Assembly: GCF_016862575.1 (NCBI RefSeq)
Contig: NZ_BONF01000016.1
Coordinates: forward strand, 62,001-126,000
Length of the DNA: 64,000 bases
From: Catellatospora bangladeshensis
GTDB taxonomy: Bacteria > Actinomycetota > Actinomycetes > Mycobacteriales > Micromonosporaceae
Reading direction: 5' to 3'
The notes beneath the pieces are model-generated. The model had not been told where the DNA came from. It searched no databases and saw nothing but the letters and a program-made list of their open reading frames with translations. Below are positions 1 through 8,163 of this stretch, piece after piece. Positions within the stretch are counted from its first letter, which is position 1, and every line of letters starts with the position of its first letter. The position numbers and the translations under genes were made by a program.

Positions 1-105
1 GCCGCCGGCCCGGCCGGTGCCGAGCCGGTGCCCGTCGGGGGAGGCCAGCACGGCCCGGGTGCTCGTGCCGCCGATGTCGAGCCCCAGCACCAGCTTGTCC
101 GGCAT
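1..105 (-). CDS. N-acetylglucosamine/sugar kinase, BadF/BadG family (5' end only)
   Basis: Only the first 35 codons lie in the window; the gene runs off the left edge. The translation from ATG at 105 contains LGLDIGGTSTRAVL, the phosphate-1 ATP-binding loop of the BadF/BadG/BcrA/BcrD ATPase fold used by GlcNAc kinases. These enzymes phosphorylate amino sugars in the cytoplasm after uptake. It is divergent from an RpiR regulator and an ngcEFG-type transporter, which supports a GlcNAc or chitobiose role. The substrate is inferred from context; the fold from the motif. Confidence 0.75.
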   Translation of the reverse strand, partial: MPDKLVLGLDIGGTSTRAVLASPDGHRLGTGRAGG

Positions 106-237
106 ATCAGCTCGTTCCTCCCCCAAACGGTCAGCGCTGGTGTGGCCTAAGCGGCATTCATGCTCCCCAAACTGGCCGCCGGGAGCAAGTGCGCGGCAGC
201 ATCGCGAGGTAACGGTTTAAAAACTATGCCCACGGAC

Positions 238-266
238 TTGACAAAGGGGTGCCTCTAGTAAGAACT
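238..266 (+). promoter_or_regulatory. candidate promoter for the RpiR gene
   Basis: A perfect TTGACA lies at 238-243 in the divergent intergenic space. The best downstream -10 (TAAGAA or AGAACT around 259-266) is weak, so only the -35 is convincing. The inverted repeat at 277-303 lies just downstream, where a repressor would block transcription. Confidence 0.3.
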
Positions 267-276
267 TTTACCACTA

Positions 277-303
277 ACAGTTAACTTCCTTTCGGTTAAC
301 TGT
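277..303. promoter_or_regulatory. 9-bp perfect inverted repeat, candidate RpiR operator
   Basis: ACAGTTAAC (277-285) and GTTAACTGT (295-303) are perfect inverted repeats separated by 9 nt, about two helical turns between half-site centres. The element is AT-rich within a GC-rich region and lies between the divergent kinase and RpiR genes. Autoregulation, or control of both genes, by the adjacent regulator is the simplest reading. An mRNA hairpin in the RpiR 5' leader is the alternative. Confidence 0.5.
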
Positions 304-330
304 TCGGGACCCGGTCAGTAGGAGAAACCA

Positions 331-1302
331 GTGGTGGAGCGCGTGGAACCAGGCGCGGCGGCGCAGACCGCCGCCGCCGAGATCCCGCACGCCCGGCTCG
401 GCCTGGACCGTCCCGACAGCGTGCTGGTCCGGGTGCGCGCCCAGCTGCCCGAGTTCACCGGCGCCCTGCAGCGCGTCGCCGAGCAGGTGCTCACCGATCC
501 GGCCGGCGCCGCCCGCGCCACCATCGTCGAGCTGGCCGAGCGCTCGGGCACCTCGCCGGCCACCATCACCCGCTTCTGCCGCGCCCTGGGCTTCGAGGGC
601 TACGCCGACCTGCGGCTGGCCATCGCCGGGGAGACCGGCCGGGCGGCGCGCTCGGCGGGCTGGGCCGAGGACATCGGCCGGGCCATCGAGCCGGGCGACC
701 CGCTGGAGCGCGTACTCGGCCAGATAATGGCGGCCGACACCCAGGCGATGCGGGACACCGCCGCGATGCTGGACCTCGCCGAGGTCGAGCGGGCGGCCGC
801 CGCGATCGCCGCGGCCAACCGGGTGGACATCTACGGCGCGTCCGGCTCCGCCCTGGTCGGCGCCGAGATGCAGTTCTCCCTGCACCGCATCGGCATCGCC
901 GCGTGGACCTGGCCGGACGTGCACAACGGCCTGGCCAGCGCCGCCCTGCTGCGCGCCGGGGACGTGGCGCTGGGCATCTCGCACACCGGGCAGACCCGGG
1001 AGACCGTGGAGATGCTGGCCGAGGCCGGCTCGCACGGCGCGGTCACCATCGCGCTCACCGGCTTCCCGCGCTCGCCGCTGGCCGAGCTGGCCGACATCGT
1101 GCTGCTCACCGCGAGCCAGGCCACCTCGTTCCGGCCCGACGCGCTGTCGGCGCGCCACCCCCAGCTGGTGGTGCTGGACCTGCTCTACATCGCGGTCGCC
1201 CAGCGCACCCACGACCGTTCCCACACCGCGTTCCAGCGCACCGCCCGTGCGGTGGACGCGCACCGTTTCAGCAACGGCCAGGGCCGGGAGGGCGAGTCGT
1301 GA
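331..1302 (+). CDS. MurR/RpiR family transcriptional regulator (HTH + SIS)
   Basis: The 323-residue protein has the RpiR two-domain layout. An N-terminal helix-turn-helix (about residues 30-105, containing ERSGTSPATITRFCRALG) is followed by a sugar-phosphate-binding SIS domain (about 155-275, with YGASGSA and ISHTGQT). Such regulators sense amino-sugar phosphates. GTG 331 was chosen because GGAG at 321-324 lies 6 nt upstream. It is divergent from a sugar kinase and lies upstream of ngcEFG, so it probably controls GlcNAc/chitobiose use. The perfect inverted repeat at 277-303 is its most likely operator. Confidence 0.9.
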   Translation: MVERVEPGAAAQTAAAEIPHARLGLDRPDSVLVRVRAQLPEFTGALQRVAEQVLTDPAGAARATIVELAERSGTSPATITRFCRALGFEGYADLRLAIAGETGRAARSAGWAEDIGRAIEPGDPLERVLGQIMAADTQAMRDTAAMLDLAEVERAAAAIAAANRVDIYGASGSALVGAEMQFSLHRIGIAAWTWPDVHNGLASAALLRAGDVALGISHTGQTRETVEMLAEAGSHGAVTIALTGFPRSPLAELADIVLLTASQATSFRPDALSARHPQLVVLDLLYIAVAQRTHDRSHTAFQRTARAVDAHRFSNGQGREGES

Positions 1303-1504
1303 CCGCCCCCGCCGCCGTGCTGCCCCCGACCGTGCTCGACGCGATCGAGCACTGGGCCGACACCACACCGAGCAACGGAGCCCGGTGTGGTGCCGCACTG
1401 AACCCCGGTGCGGCCGGGTCCGCCGCGGGTAACCGCGACCGCCACATGCACCGCCTCACCACTTACTCGAGTCACGATCACCGCGACCCGAAAATGAGGA
1501 GACA
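1303..1504 (+). other. 202-nt spacer between the RpiR gene and ngcE
   Basis: A GTG overlapping the RpiR stop (GTGA at 1299-1302) opens a 69-codon frame that runs to 1508 and overlaps the ngcE start. Its product begins with TAPAAVLPPTVLDAIEHW and resembles nothing I recognise; it may be a gene remnant or chance. No convincing promoter or DasR-type (TGGTCTAGACCA) box was seen. The only clear signal is the ngcE ribosome binding site AGGAG at 1497-1501. Confidence 0.35.
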
Positions 1505-2926
1505 ATGATGTCCAATCACACCGACAGCCCGTCGGCCCTGAGCCGTCGCAGCGTGCTGCGCCGGACCGCGGCGGTCGGCCTGCTCGCCACCCCCGCCGCC
1601 GGTCTGCTCTCCGCCTGCGTCGGCGGCGGCAGCGACGAGCCCACCTCCCAGGCCACCGGCCAGGTCACCGCCGAGAACCCCCTGGGTGTCGACACCAAGG
1701 CCCCGGTCGAGATTGTGATCTTCGATGGCGGTCTGGGCACCAAGTACGCCACCGACGTGCACAAGCCGTCGTACGAGAAGAAGTTCCCCGAGTCCAAGGT
1801 GAACTTCTCCTCGGCGCAGGAGATCTCGACCACGCTGCAGCCGCGGTTCGCCAGCAACACCCCGCCGGACATGGTCAACAACGCCGGCTCGAAGCTGATG
1901 GACCAGGGCAAGCTCGTCGAGGCCGGCCAGGTGGCCGACCTGTCCGACCTGTTCGCCGCGCCGTCGCTCGACATCGCGGGCAAGACCGTGGCCGAGACCC
2001 TCGTCCCGGGCACCGTCGAGCAGGGCACGTTCAACGGCAAGCCGTACGTGCTGAACTACGCGTACACCGTGTTCGGCCTGTGGTACTCGGGCAAGCTGTT
2101 CCAGGAGAACGGCTGGACCGCGCCGACCACCTGGGCGGACTTCACCGCGCTGCTGGACAAGATGAAGGCCAAGGGCATCACCCCGTACTCGTACGCGGGC
2201 GCCAACGCGGCCTACTACCAGTACCTGGTCATCCTGACCACGGCCGCGAAGATCGGCGGCCCGGACGTCCTCAAGGCGATCGACAACCTGGAGAAGGGCG
2301 CCTGGACGAACGACGCCGTCAAGCAGGCCGCCACCCTGTGGGGCGAGATCGGCGCCAAGTACGGCAACAAGGCGCACCTGGGCCTCAAGCACACCGAGGT
2401 GCAGCTGCAGCAGAACCAGGGCAAGGTGGGCTTCTACCCGTCGGGCTCCTGGCTGGAGAACGAGCAGGCCAAGGACACCCCGGCCGGCTTCAACTACCAG
2501 GTCATGCCGATCCCGGGCGCGACCGCGTCGGACAAGCTCCCGGCGACCGCGCTGTACGCGGCCGCGGGCGAGATGTACTTCGTCGCCAGCAAGGGCAAGA
2601 ACGTCCAGGGTGGCAAGGAGTACCTGCGCCACATGCTGTCGAAGGCGGGCGCCAAGGGCTTCACCGAGCTCACCAAGGTGCTCACCGTCGTGCAGGGCTC
2701 GACCGAGGGCCTGGAGATGTCCCCCGGCCTGGCCTCGTCCAGCGCGGCCCTCACCGCGGCCGGCCCGGCGAACTTCAGCTTCCGCTGGGACGCCTGGTAC
2801 AAGAACCTGGACGACGAGTGCCGCGCCGCCACGAACAAGCTGATGTTCCAGGGCGGCACCGCGGACGAGTTCTGCACCCGGATGCAGGCCGCCGCCGACA
2901 AGACCGAGAAGAAGTTCTCCCGCTAA
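1505..2926 (+). CDS. ngcE: GlcNAc/diacetylchitobiose ABC transporter, substrate-binding lipoprotein
   Basis: The 473-residue protein is a family 1 extracellular solute-binding protein close to Streptomyces NgcE. It starts with a twin-arginine signal (SRRSVLRR, residues 13-20) and ends it with a lipobox LLSAC, Cys38, so it is probably TAT-exported and lipid-anchored. Stretches such as KPYVLNYAYTVFGLWYS, GSWLENEQAKDTPAGF and GLEMSPGLASS are typical of the family. Two ATGs (1505, 1508) follow AGGAG at 1497-1501; 1508 has the better spacing. Two permease genes follow at once. No ATPase gene is present, as in Streptomyces, where MsiK is shared by several sugar importers. Confidence 0.92.
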   Translation: MMSNHTDSPSALSRRSVLRRTAAVGLLATPAAGLLSACVGGGSDEPTSQATGQVTAENPLGVDTKAPVEIVIFDGGLGTKYATDVHKPSYEKKFPESKVNFSSAQEISTTLQPRFASNTPPDMVNNAGSKLMDQGKLVEAGQVADLSDLFAAPSLDIAGKTVAETLVPGTVEQGTFNGKPYVLNYAYTVFGLWYSGKLFQENGWTAPTTWADFTALLDKMKAKGITPYSYAGANAAYYQYLVILTTAAKIGGPDVLKAIDNLEKGAWTNDAVKQAATLWGEIGAKYGNKAHLGLKHTEVQLQQNQGKVGFYPSGSWLENEQAKDTPAGFNYQVMPIPGATASDKLPATALYAAAGEMYFVASKGKNVQGGKEYLRHMLSKAGAKGFTELTKVLTVVQGSTEGLEMSPGLASSSAALTAAGPANFSFRWDAWYKNLDDECRAATNKLMFQGGTADEFCTRMQAAADKTEKKFSR

Positions 2927-2943
2927 CCCTCGAGCGGAGTTAA

Positions 2944-3855
2944 GTGATCATGCGGCAAGGTAAGTACCCGTTCGTCATCGGGTTCCTGATCGCACCACTC
3001 GCGTTGTACGCGATGTTCGTCCTGCGCCCGATCGCCGCGGCGGTCCAGGTGTCCATGACGAACTGGAGCGGCCTGTCCCCGAATTTCGATTTCGTCGGGC
3101 TGGAGAACTTCCAGAAGCTCATCGACGACGACAAGGTCTGGCTGGCGGCGAAGCACCACGTCTTCCTGCTGGTCACCTTGCCGGTGATCACGATCGCCCT
3201 CGCCCTGTTCTTCGCGTTCCTGTTGAACATGGGCGGGGGCACCCGCGGCGGCACCATGACCGGGGTCTGGGGGTCGAAGTTCTACCGGGTGGTGTTCTTC
3301 CTCCCCCAGGTCCTGGCCGTGGTCATCGTCGGCGTCATCTTCGGCCGGGTGTACGCCCCGGACGGCAGCGGCATCCTCAACCGCTTCCTCGAACTGTTCG
3401 GGGTGGACGCGGTGCAGTGGATGGCCGACTGGGGCCTGTGGTCCATCCTCGGCGTGCTGGTGTGGCAGGCGGTCGGCTTCTACGTCGTGCTGTTCGCCGC
3501 CGGCATGTCCAGCATCCCGGCGGAGATCTACGAGGCGGCCGTCATGGACGGTGCCAACCGGATCACCATCTTCTTCCGGGTCACCATCCCGCTGCTGATG
3601 GAGACCGTGAAGGTCGCCTGGGTGTACCTCGGCATCCTCGCCATGGACGCGTTCGCGCTGGTCATGGTGCTCTCGATCGACGAGGGCGGCCCGGACGGGG
3701 CCACCACCGTGCTGCCGGTCCAGATCTACAAGTCGGGCATCCGGGAGTCGGACTACGGCTACGCGTCGGCCCTGGGCGTGGCGCTGGCCGTCTTCACCAT
3801 CATCTTCGCGGTGCTGTCCCTGCGGGGCGGCAAGCGCGACGCGGTCGAGCACTGA
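2944..3855 (+). CDS. ngcF: GlcNAc/chitobiose ABC transporter, permease 1
   Basis: This is a 303-residue binding-protein-dependent permease of the MalF class with about six membrane helices. The cytoplasmic EAA loop that docks the ATPase is at residues 193-215 (EIYEAAVMDGANRITIFF). It forms the membrane channel with the next gene. It begins 17 nt after ngcE; GTG 2944 sits 4 nt after GGAG (2936-2939), while ATG 2950 is an equally possible start 10 nt away. Substrate assignment rests on NgcE. Confidence 0.9.
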   Translation: MIMRQGKYPFVIGFLIAPLALYAMFVLRPIAAAVQVSMTNWSGLSPNFDFVGLENFQKLIDDDKVWLAAKHHVFLLVTLPVITIALALFFAFLLNMGGGTRGGTMTGVWGSKFYRVVFFLPQVLAVVIVGVIFGRVYAPDGSGILNRFLELFGVDAVQWMADWGLWSILGVLVWQAVGFYVVLFAAGMSSIPAEIYEAAVMDGANRITIFFRVTIPLLMETVKVAWVYLGILAMDAFALVMVLSIDEGGPDGATTVLPVQIYKSGIRESDYGYASALGVALAVFTIIFAVLSLRGGKRDAVEH

Positions 3856-3867
3856 GCGGGGTCTGTC

Positions 3868-4734
3868 GTGGTTACCAAGTCTGAGAATCGGCGCAGCTTC
3901 GGTGTGCTGAACAAGCTGTCCCACGTCGCCCTGGCCGTGTGGGCCATCCTGATCATCTACCCGCTGATCTTCACGTTCCTGGCCGCGTTCAAGAACAACA
4001 CCGAGATCTTCATCGGCAACCCGTTCGCGCTGCCGAGCGAGTGGGACTTCGGCTCGTTCGGGCGCGCTTGGACCGAGGCCAACGTCGGCCAGTACTTCAT
4101 CAACAGCCTGGTCGTGGTGTTCTTCTCGACGCTGGGCACGATGGTGCTCGGCGCGATGGCCGCGTACGTGCTGGCCCGGTACGACTTCATCGGCAACCGG
4201 GTCATCTACTTCCTGTTCGTGGCCGGCCTGGCCTTCCCGGTGTACCTGGCGCTCACCCCGCTCTACATCGTGGTGCAGGAGCTGGGCCTGCTGGGCACGC
4301 ACACCGGCCTGATCCTGGTGTACATCGCGTACTCGCTGCCGTTCACCGTGTTCTTCCTGGCCGCGTTCTTCAAGACGCTGCCCAACGCGGTGGCCGAGGC
4401 GGCGATGATCGACGGCGCGTCGCACACCCGCCTGTTCTTCACGGTGATGATGCCGATGGCCAAGCCCGGCCTGATCAGCATCACCATCTTCAACATCATC
4501 GGCCAGTGGAACCAGTACGTGCTGCCGGTCTCGCTGCTGCCCGGCGGCGCCGAGGGCCAGGAGAAGTGGCTGCTCACCCAGGGCATCGCCAGCATCTCCA
4601 CCGCGGCCGGCTACCAGGCCGACTGGCCGGCCCTCTTCGCGGCCCTGTCGATCGCCATCATCCCGATGATCATCGTCTACACCATCTTCCAGCGCCAGAT
4701 CCAGTCCGGCCTCACCGCCGGCGCCGTCAAGTAG
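3868..4734 (+). CDS. ngcG: GlcNAc/chitobiose ABC transporter, permease 2
   Basis: The 288-residue MalG-class permease has six predicted helices and an EAA loop at about residues 175-197 (AEAAMIDGASHTRLFF). It is 12 nt downstream of ngcF, making a three-gene transport operon. The first helix (VALAVWAILIIYPLIFTFL) follows a short basic N-terminus, supporting GTG 3868. The operon ends at the hairpin at 4763-4847. Confidence 0.9.
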   Translation: MVTKSENRRSFGVLNKLSHVALAVWAILIIYPLIFTFLAAFKNNTEIFIGNPFALPSEWDFGSFGRAWTEANVGQYFINSLVVVFFSTLGTMVLGAMAAYVLARYDFIGNRVIYFLFVAGLAFPVYLALTPLYIVVQELGLLGTHTGLILVYIAYSLPFTVFFLAAFFKTLPNAVAEAAMIDGASHTRLFFTVMMPMAKPGLISITIFNIIGQWNQYVLPVSLLPGGAEGQEKWLLTQGIASISTAAGYQADWPALFAALSIAIIPMIIVYTIFQRQIQSGLTAGAVK

Positions 4735-4762
4735 CTCCACCCCGCGCCCACGCGGCACCTGT

Positions 4763-4847
4763 CAAGATCGCGACGATCTTGCGCGAACTGTTAGGGATAT
4801 GCCCGAAAGGGGCGTGTCGTACCCGCAGTTCACGCAAGATCGTCGCG
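4763..4847. repeat. intergenic hairpin repeat, family A copy 1
   Basis: CGCGACGATCTTGCGCGAAC... (4769-4790) and its near-perfect complement (4826-4847) form a 22-bp stem with one mismatch around a 35-nt core starting TTAGGGATATGCCCG. Within the core, GCCC/GGGC can pair. A second perfect hairpin CAAGATCG/CGATCTTG (4763-4781) overlaps the left arm. The same element, with the same 35-nt core length, recurs at 44436-44519. It lies between the convergent ngcG and methyltransferase genes and probably works as a bidirectional terminator. Confidence 0.85.
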
Positions 4848-4849
4848 TT

Positions 4850-5500
4850 TTAGTCGGGGCGGGCGGCGGTGCAGTAGGCGTAGAGGTGGGTTTGGGGGGT
4901 GGTGGGGACGGTGGGGATCGGGGCGGGTTCCCAGTAGTCGGCGCGGAGTTCCTCGACGATGAAGCCGTGGCGGTTGAGGAGGTGGCGCAGGTCCTCGCGG
5001 GGGTATGAGGTCAGGGGGACCGGGGTGCCGAGGAAGTCGCGCATCAGGTGGTCGGTGTCGCCCTCGACCATGCCCAGGGCGAAGACGCCGTCGTGGGCCA
5101 GCACGTGGTGGATGTCGTCGAGGGCCTTCTCCACGTCGGGGCGGGGGAGCAGCAGCAGCGAGAAGAAGGCGACCACGCCGTCGAAACGCTGCTGGGTCGG
5201 GTGCAGGCCGTCCAGGTCGAACAGGTCGCGCTCGACGAAGATCGCCTCGGGCACGGTGTGCCGGGCCAGCTCCAGCATCACGGGCGAGGTGTCGATGCCG
5301 ACCACGTGCATGCCGCCGTCGATGAGCTGGCGTGCGGTGGGCTCGCCGGAGCCGCAGCCGACGTCGAGGACCAGCGGCTTGTCCCGGCCGGCCAGCCGGT
5401 CCATCAGCCAGCGGCCGGCGGCGAGCTGCCCCGGCCGGTCCGCGAACGCCTCGCTGTAGGTCGCGCCGATCCGGTCGAAGACCGGCCCCGTCTCGGTCAT
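4850..5500 (-). CDS. class I SAM-dependent methyltransferase
   Basis: The 216-residue protein has the Rossmann methyltransferase motif I VLDVGCGSGE (residues 44-53), motif II with GIDTSP, and the acidic DLFDLDGL region. Its substrate cannot be read from sequence; the fold resembles small-molecule methyltransferases. ATG 5500 is preceded by no good Shine-Dalgarno site, but a -10 box TATAAG ends 7 nt before it, so the mRNA is probably leaderless. The gene is divergent from the polymerase gene (46 nt between starts). Its stop codon abuts the family A hairpin. Confidence 0.88.
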   Translation of the reverse strand: MTETGPVFDRIGATYSEAFADRPGQLAAGRWLMDRLAGRDKPLVLDVGCGSGEPTARQLIDGGMHVVGIDTSPVMLELARHTVPEAIFVERDLFDLDGLHPTQQRFDGVVAFFSLLLLPRPDVEKALDDIHHVLAHDGVFALGMVEGDTDHLMRDFLGTPVPLTSYPREDLRHLLNRHGFIVEELRADYWEPAPIPTVPTTPQTHLYAYCTAARPD

Positions 5501-5506
5501 AAGTCC

Positions 5507-5512
5507 CTTATA
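5507..5512 (-). promoter_or_regulatory. -10 box of a leaderless methyltransferase transcript
   Basis: TATAAG on the minus strand (5512 to 5507) is preceded by GGC and ends 7 nt before the ATG at 5500. Transcription would start on or next to the A of ATG. Confidence 0.55.
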
Positions 5513-5545
5513 GCCGTAATCGCGGGAGGCCGGAGGTGAATCGGC

Positions 5546-7225
5546 ATGTCCGCCCCCAGCAGCACAATGGTCGGCGTGACGGTGATCGCGGTGGTGGCGG
5601 ACGGCAGCGGCGGCGGGGTGCTGCGCCCGCTGGACGCCGCGGGCGCGCAGGCGGGGCCGGACGAGCCCGTGGCCGATCTCGCCGCCGCCGTCGCCGCGCG
5701 GGACGCCGCCGGGCCGCGCTGGCTGTGGGGGTGCACCGAGCAGGTCTACCCGCCGCTGCTGGAGCGCGGCGTGCGGGTGCGCCGCTGCCACGACGTCGAG
5801 CTGGCCGAGGCGCTGCTGCTCGGGTACGCCGGCCGCTACGGCGAGCCGCGCTCGGCCGCCGCCGCGTACGCCCGGCTGGTCGGCGCGCCCGTGCCCGCCG
5901 ACCACGCCGCCCGTCCCGGCCGCCCGCCCGGTGACCGGCAGGGCACCCTGTTCGACGACACGCCCGCCCCGGCCGAGGCGCCCGGCGGCGCCGCACCGCT
6001 GGACGTGCTCGGCACCGTGTACCGCGACCAGCTCGCCCGGATCGCGGCGACCGAGCACCCGCAGCGGATGCGGCTGCTGGTCGCCGCCGAGTCGGCCAGC
6101 GCGCTGGTCGCCGCCGAGATGGGGCACACGGGGCTGCCCTGGCAGGCCCGCACCCACGACGAGATCCTGGTCGGCCTGCTCGGCGAGCCGTCGCCGGTGG
6201 GCGGCCCGCCGCGCAGGCTCGCCGAGCTGTCCGGCCGCATCGCCGAGCTGCTCGACGCGCCCGGCCTGCACCCGGACTCGCCCGCCGAGCTGCGCCGGGC
6301 GCTGCGGCGGGCCGGGATCGAGGTGCCGAACACGCGCTCCTGGACGCTGCGCGCCGTCGACCATCCGGTGATCGGGGTGCTGCTGGAGTACAAGGAGCTG
6401 TACCGGATCTGGACCGCGCACGGCTGGAGCTGGCGCGAGCAGTGGGTGCACGACGGGCGCTTCCGGCCCGCGTACGTGGTCGCGGGGGTCGTGTCCGGGC
6501 GCTGGGCCACCCGGGGCGGGGGAGCGCTGCAGATCCCCAAGGCGGTGCGCGGCGCGGCGCGGGCCGAGCCCGGCTGGCGGCTGGTCGTCGCCGACGCGGG
6601 CCAGCTGGAGCCGCGCATCCTGGCCGCCGTGTCCGGCGACACCGGGCTGGCCCGCGCCGCCGGCTCGGGCGACCTGTACGCGGCGCTGGCCGCCGAGTCG
6701 TTCGGCGGCGACCGGGCCAAGGCCAAGCTCGCCCTGCTCGGCGCGATGTACGGGCAGACCGGCGGCGCGGCCGCCCCGGCGCTGGCGGCGCTGCGCGGCA
6801 GCTACCCGAAGGCGTGGACGTACGTCGAGGCGGCGGCGCGGGCCGGGGAGACCGGCGGGCTGGTGCGCTCCTGGCTGGGCCGGACCTGCCCGCCGTCGGC
6901 GCTGGAGTCGTCCTGGGCCGACGAGGGCGCGTCGGGCCGCTCGCGGGGCCGGTTCACCCGCAACTTCGTCATCCAGGCCACCGCCGCCGAGTGGGCCGCC
7001 TCGCTGCTGGCCACGCTGCGCGCCCGGCTCTGGGACACCCGTGCGGAGCTGGTCTTCTTCCAGCACGACGAGGTCATCGTGCACTGCCCCGCCGACGAGG
7101 CGGAGCTGGTGGTCGCCGCCCTGGAGGCCGGGGGAAAGGCGACGGGCGAGCTGCTGTTCGGCAGCTCGCCCGTGCGCTTCCCGCTCACGGTCGCCGTCGC
7201 GGACTCCTACGGCGACGCGAAGTAG
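5546..7225 (+). CDS. bifunctional 3'-5' exonuclease/DNA polymerase, family A
   Basis: The 559-residue protein is a short actinobacterial PolA-like enzyme lacking the 5' nuclease domain. The polymerase signatures are motif A (VVADAGQLEPR, about 346-356), motif B (DRAKAKLALLGAMYGQT, about 388-404) and motif C (FFQHDEVIVH, about 503-512). The N-terminal third is low in recognisable exonuclease residues, so proofreading is uncertain. It probably acts in repair alongside PolI. The start follows CGGAGGTG at 5530-5537. It is divergent from the methyltransferase gene and convergent with the YdjM-like gene. Confidence 0.88.
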   Translation: MSAPSSTMVGVTVIAVVADGSGGGVLRPLDAAGAQAGPDEPVADLAAAVAARDAAGPRWLWGCTEQVYPPLLERGVRVRRCHDVELAEALLLGYAGRYGEPRSAAAAYARLVGAPVPADHAARPGRPPGDRQGTLFDDTPAPAEAPGGAAPLDVLGTVYRDQLARIAATEHPQRMRLLVAAESASALVAAEMGHTGLPWQARTHDEILVGLLGEPSPVGGPPRRLAELSGRIAELLDAPGLHPDSPAELRRALRRAGIEVPNTRSWTLRAVDHPVIGVLLEYKELYRIWTAHGWSWREQWVHDGRFRPAYVVAGVVSGRWATRGGGALQIPKAVRGAARAEPGWRLVVADAGQLEPRILAAVSGDTGLARAAGSGDLYAALAAESFGGDRAKAKLALLGAMYGQTGGAAAPALAALRGSYPKAWTYVEAAARAGETGGLVRSWLGRTCPPSALESSWADEGASGRSRGRFTRNFVIQATAAEWAASLLATLRARLWDTRAELVFFQHDEVIVHCPADEAELVVAALEAGGKATGELLFGSSPVRFPLTVAVADSYGDAK

Positions 7226-7226
7226 C

Positions 7227-8039
7227 TCAGATCTCGATGTCGAAGCGCTTGAGCAGCGCCGGGGCCAGCAGGCCGGCGCCCGCCAGCACCGAGATGACGG
7301 TGAAGGCGGTGCGCAGCACGGTGGTCTCCACCTTGCTGCCGGCCTCGATGGCGAAGGTGTCCGGCAGGCCGATCATGCGCCACATGCGGCGGCCGGTCGG
7401 GATCGGCCACAGGATCGGCACGCCGGCGCGGGTGACGATGTCGCCCATCAGGTGCACGATGCAGCCGACGCCCACGGCCAGGCCGATCATCGGGTAACCG
7501 CGCTCGATCGTGGGCAGGAACTCGTACGCGAAGTACGCCGCCGCGCCCGAGGTCAGCGTGACGATGACCCAGCCCGCGCGGTCGGCCCACTTGTCGAACA
7601 GGCCGCGCAGCGCGAACCCGAACATGAAGAACAGGATGCCCATCACGGCCCACTTGCCGTAGTGGGTGCACAGCCAGGTCGCACCGAAGCCCATCAGCGC
7701 CGCGAACGGCAGCGTGTGGGTCAGCGTGCGGTGGCCGTTGTTACGGTCGGGGTCCTTGCTCAGCTTGGTGGCGGTATAGACGCCGACCGAGATCTTCTCG
7801 ACCACCTCGGCGACGAACAGCGAGGCCACGCCGAAGCTGCGGGACACCGTGGAGCCGCCCTGGCCCTTGGTGACCTTGCCGGACATGTCCAGGTCGGGCA
7901 GCAGCGCACCGCCCGCGCACACCGCGGCGCCGATGGCGATCGTGGTGGCCGACTGCGGGTAGTCGAAGAACTGGGCCGCCACCCAGGACCCCGTCAGCCA
8001 CGTGGCCGCGCCGGACAGCGCGTGCTGTGGACCCATCAT
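7227..8039 (-). CDS. YdjM/DUF457 family membrane-bound metal-dependent hydrolase
   Basis: From ATG 8039 the product has 270 residues with several membrane helices. It carries the DUF457 histidine/aspartate pattern: GPQHALSG near the start, LLPDLDMSG, GHRTLTHTLPFAAL and VGCIVHLMGDIVT. E. coli YdjM is an SOS-regulated inner-membrane member of this family; biochemical function is unknown. GGGGAGGAA lies about 11 nt before ATG 8039, so the longer frame back to 8069 is less likely. Its end is 1 nt from the convergent polymerase stop. Confidence 0.85.
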   Translation of the reverse strand: MMGPQHALSGAATWLTGSWVAAQFFDYPQSATTIAIGAAVCAGGALLPDLDMSGKVTKGQGGSTVSRSFGVASLFVAEVVEKISVGVYTATKLSKDPDRNNGHRTLTHTLPFAALMGFGATWLCTHYGKWAVMGILFFMFGFALRGLFDKWADRAGWVIVTLTSGAAAYFAYEFLPTIERGYPMIGLAVGVGCIVHLMGDIVTRAGVPILWPIPTGRRMWRMIGLPDTFAIEAGSKVETTVLRTAFTVISVLAGAGLLAPALLKRFDIEI

Positions 8040-8075
8040 GATGTTTCGTTCCTCCCCTAGCCGCCACAAGTGACC

Positions 8076-8107
8076 GCGTTGCGATCAACGCGCGCACACT
8101 GTGTCAA
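8076..8107 (-). promoter_or_regulatory. candidate promoter/operator of the YdjM-like gene
   Basis: On the minus strand a perfect TTGACA (8107-8102) is followed by the palindrome GCGTTGCGATCAACGC (8076-8091), which would cover the -10 region. The -10 itself is weak. It does not match the actinobacterial LexA box GAAC-N4-GTTC. Confidence 0.35.
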
Positions 8108-8163
8108 ACAAGGGTGTCTGGATGCAATCGGCCGGACCTCCATAGCAGACGGTGGTCACCGTG

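Noticed and set aside
1303-1504. DasR-type operator upstream of ngcE
   Set aside because: No TGGTCTAGACCA-like palindrome could be found; only GC-rich runs and the ngcE ribosome site are present.
2923-4758. 611-codon minus-strand open frame over the permeases
   Set aside because: Antisense to ngcF/ngcG, which match MalFG-type permeases; the translation has no fold-like pattern.
8076-8091. LexA box for the YdjM-like gene
   Set aside because: The palindrome is GCGTTG-CGAT-CAACGC, not the GAAC-N4-GTTC core of actinobacterial LexA sites.
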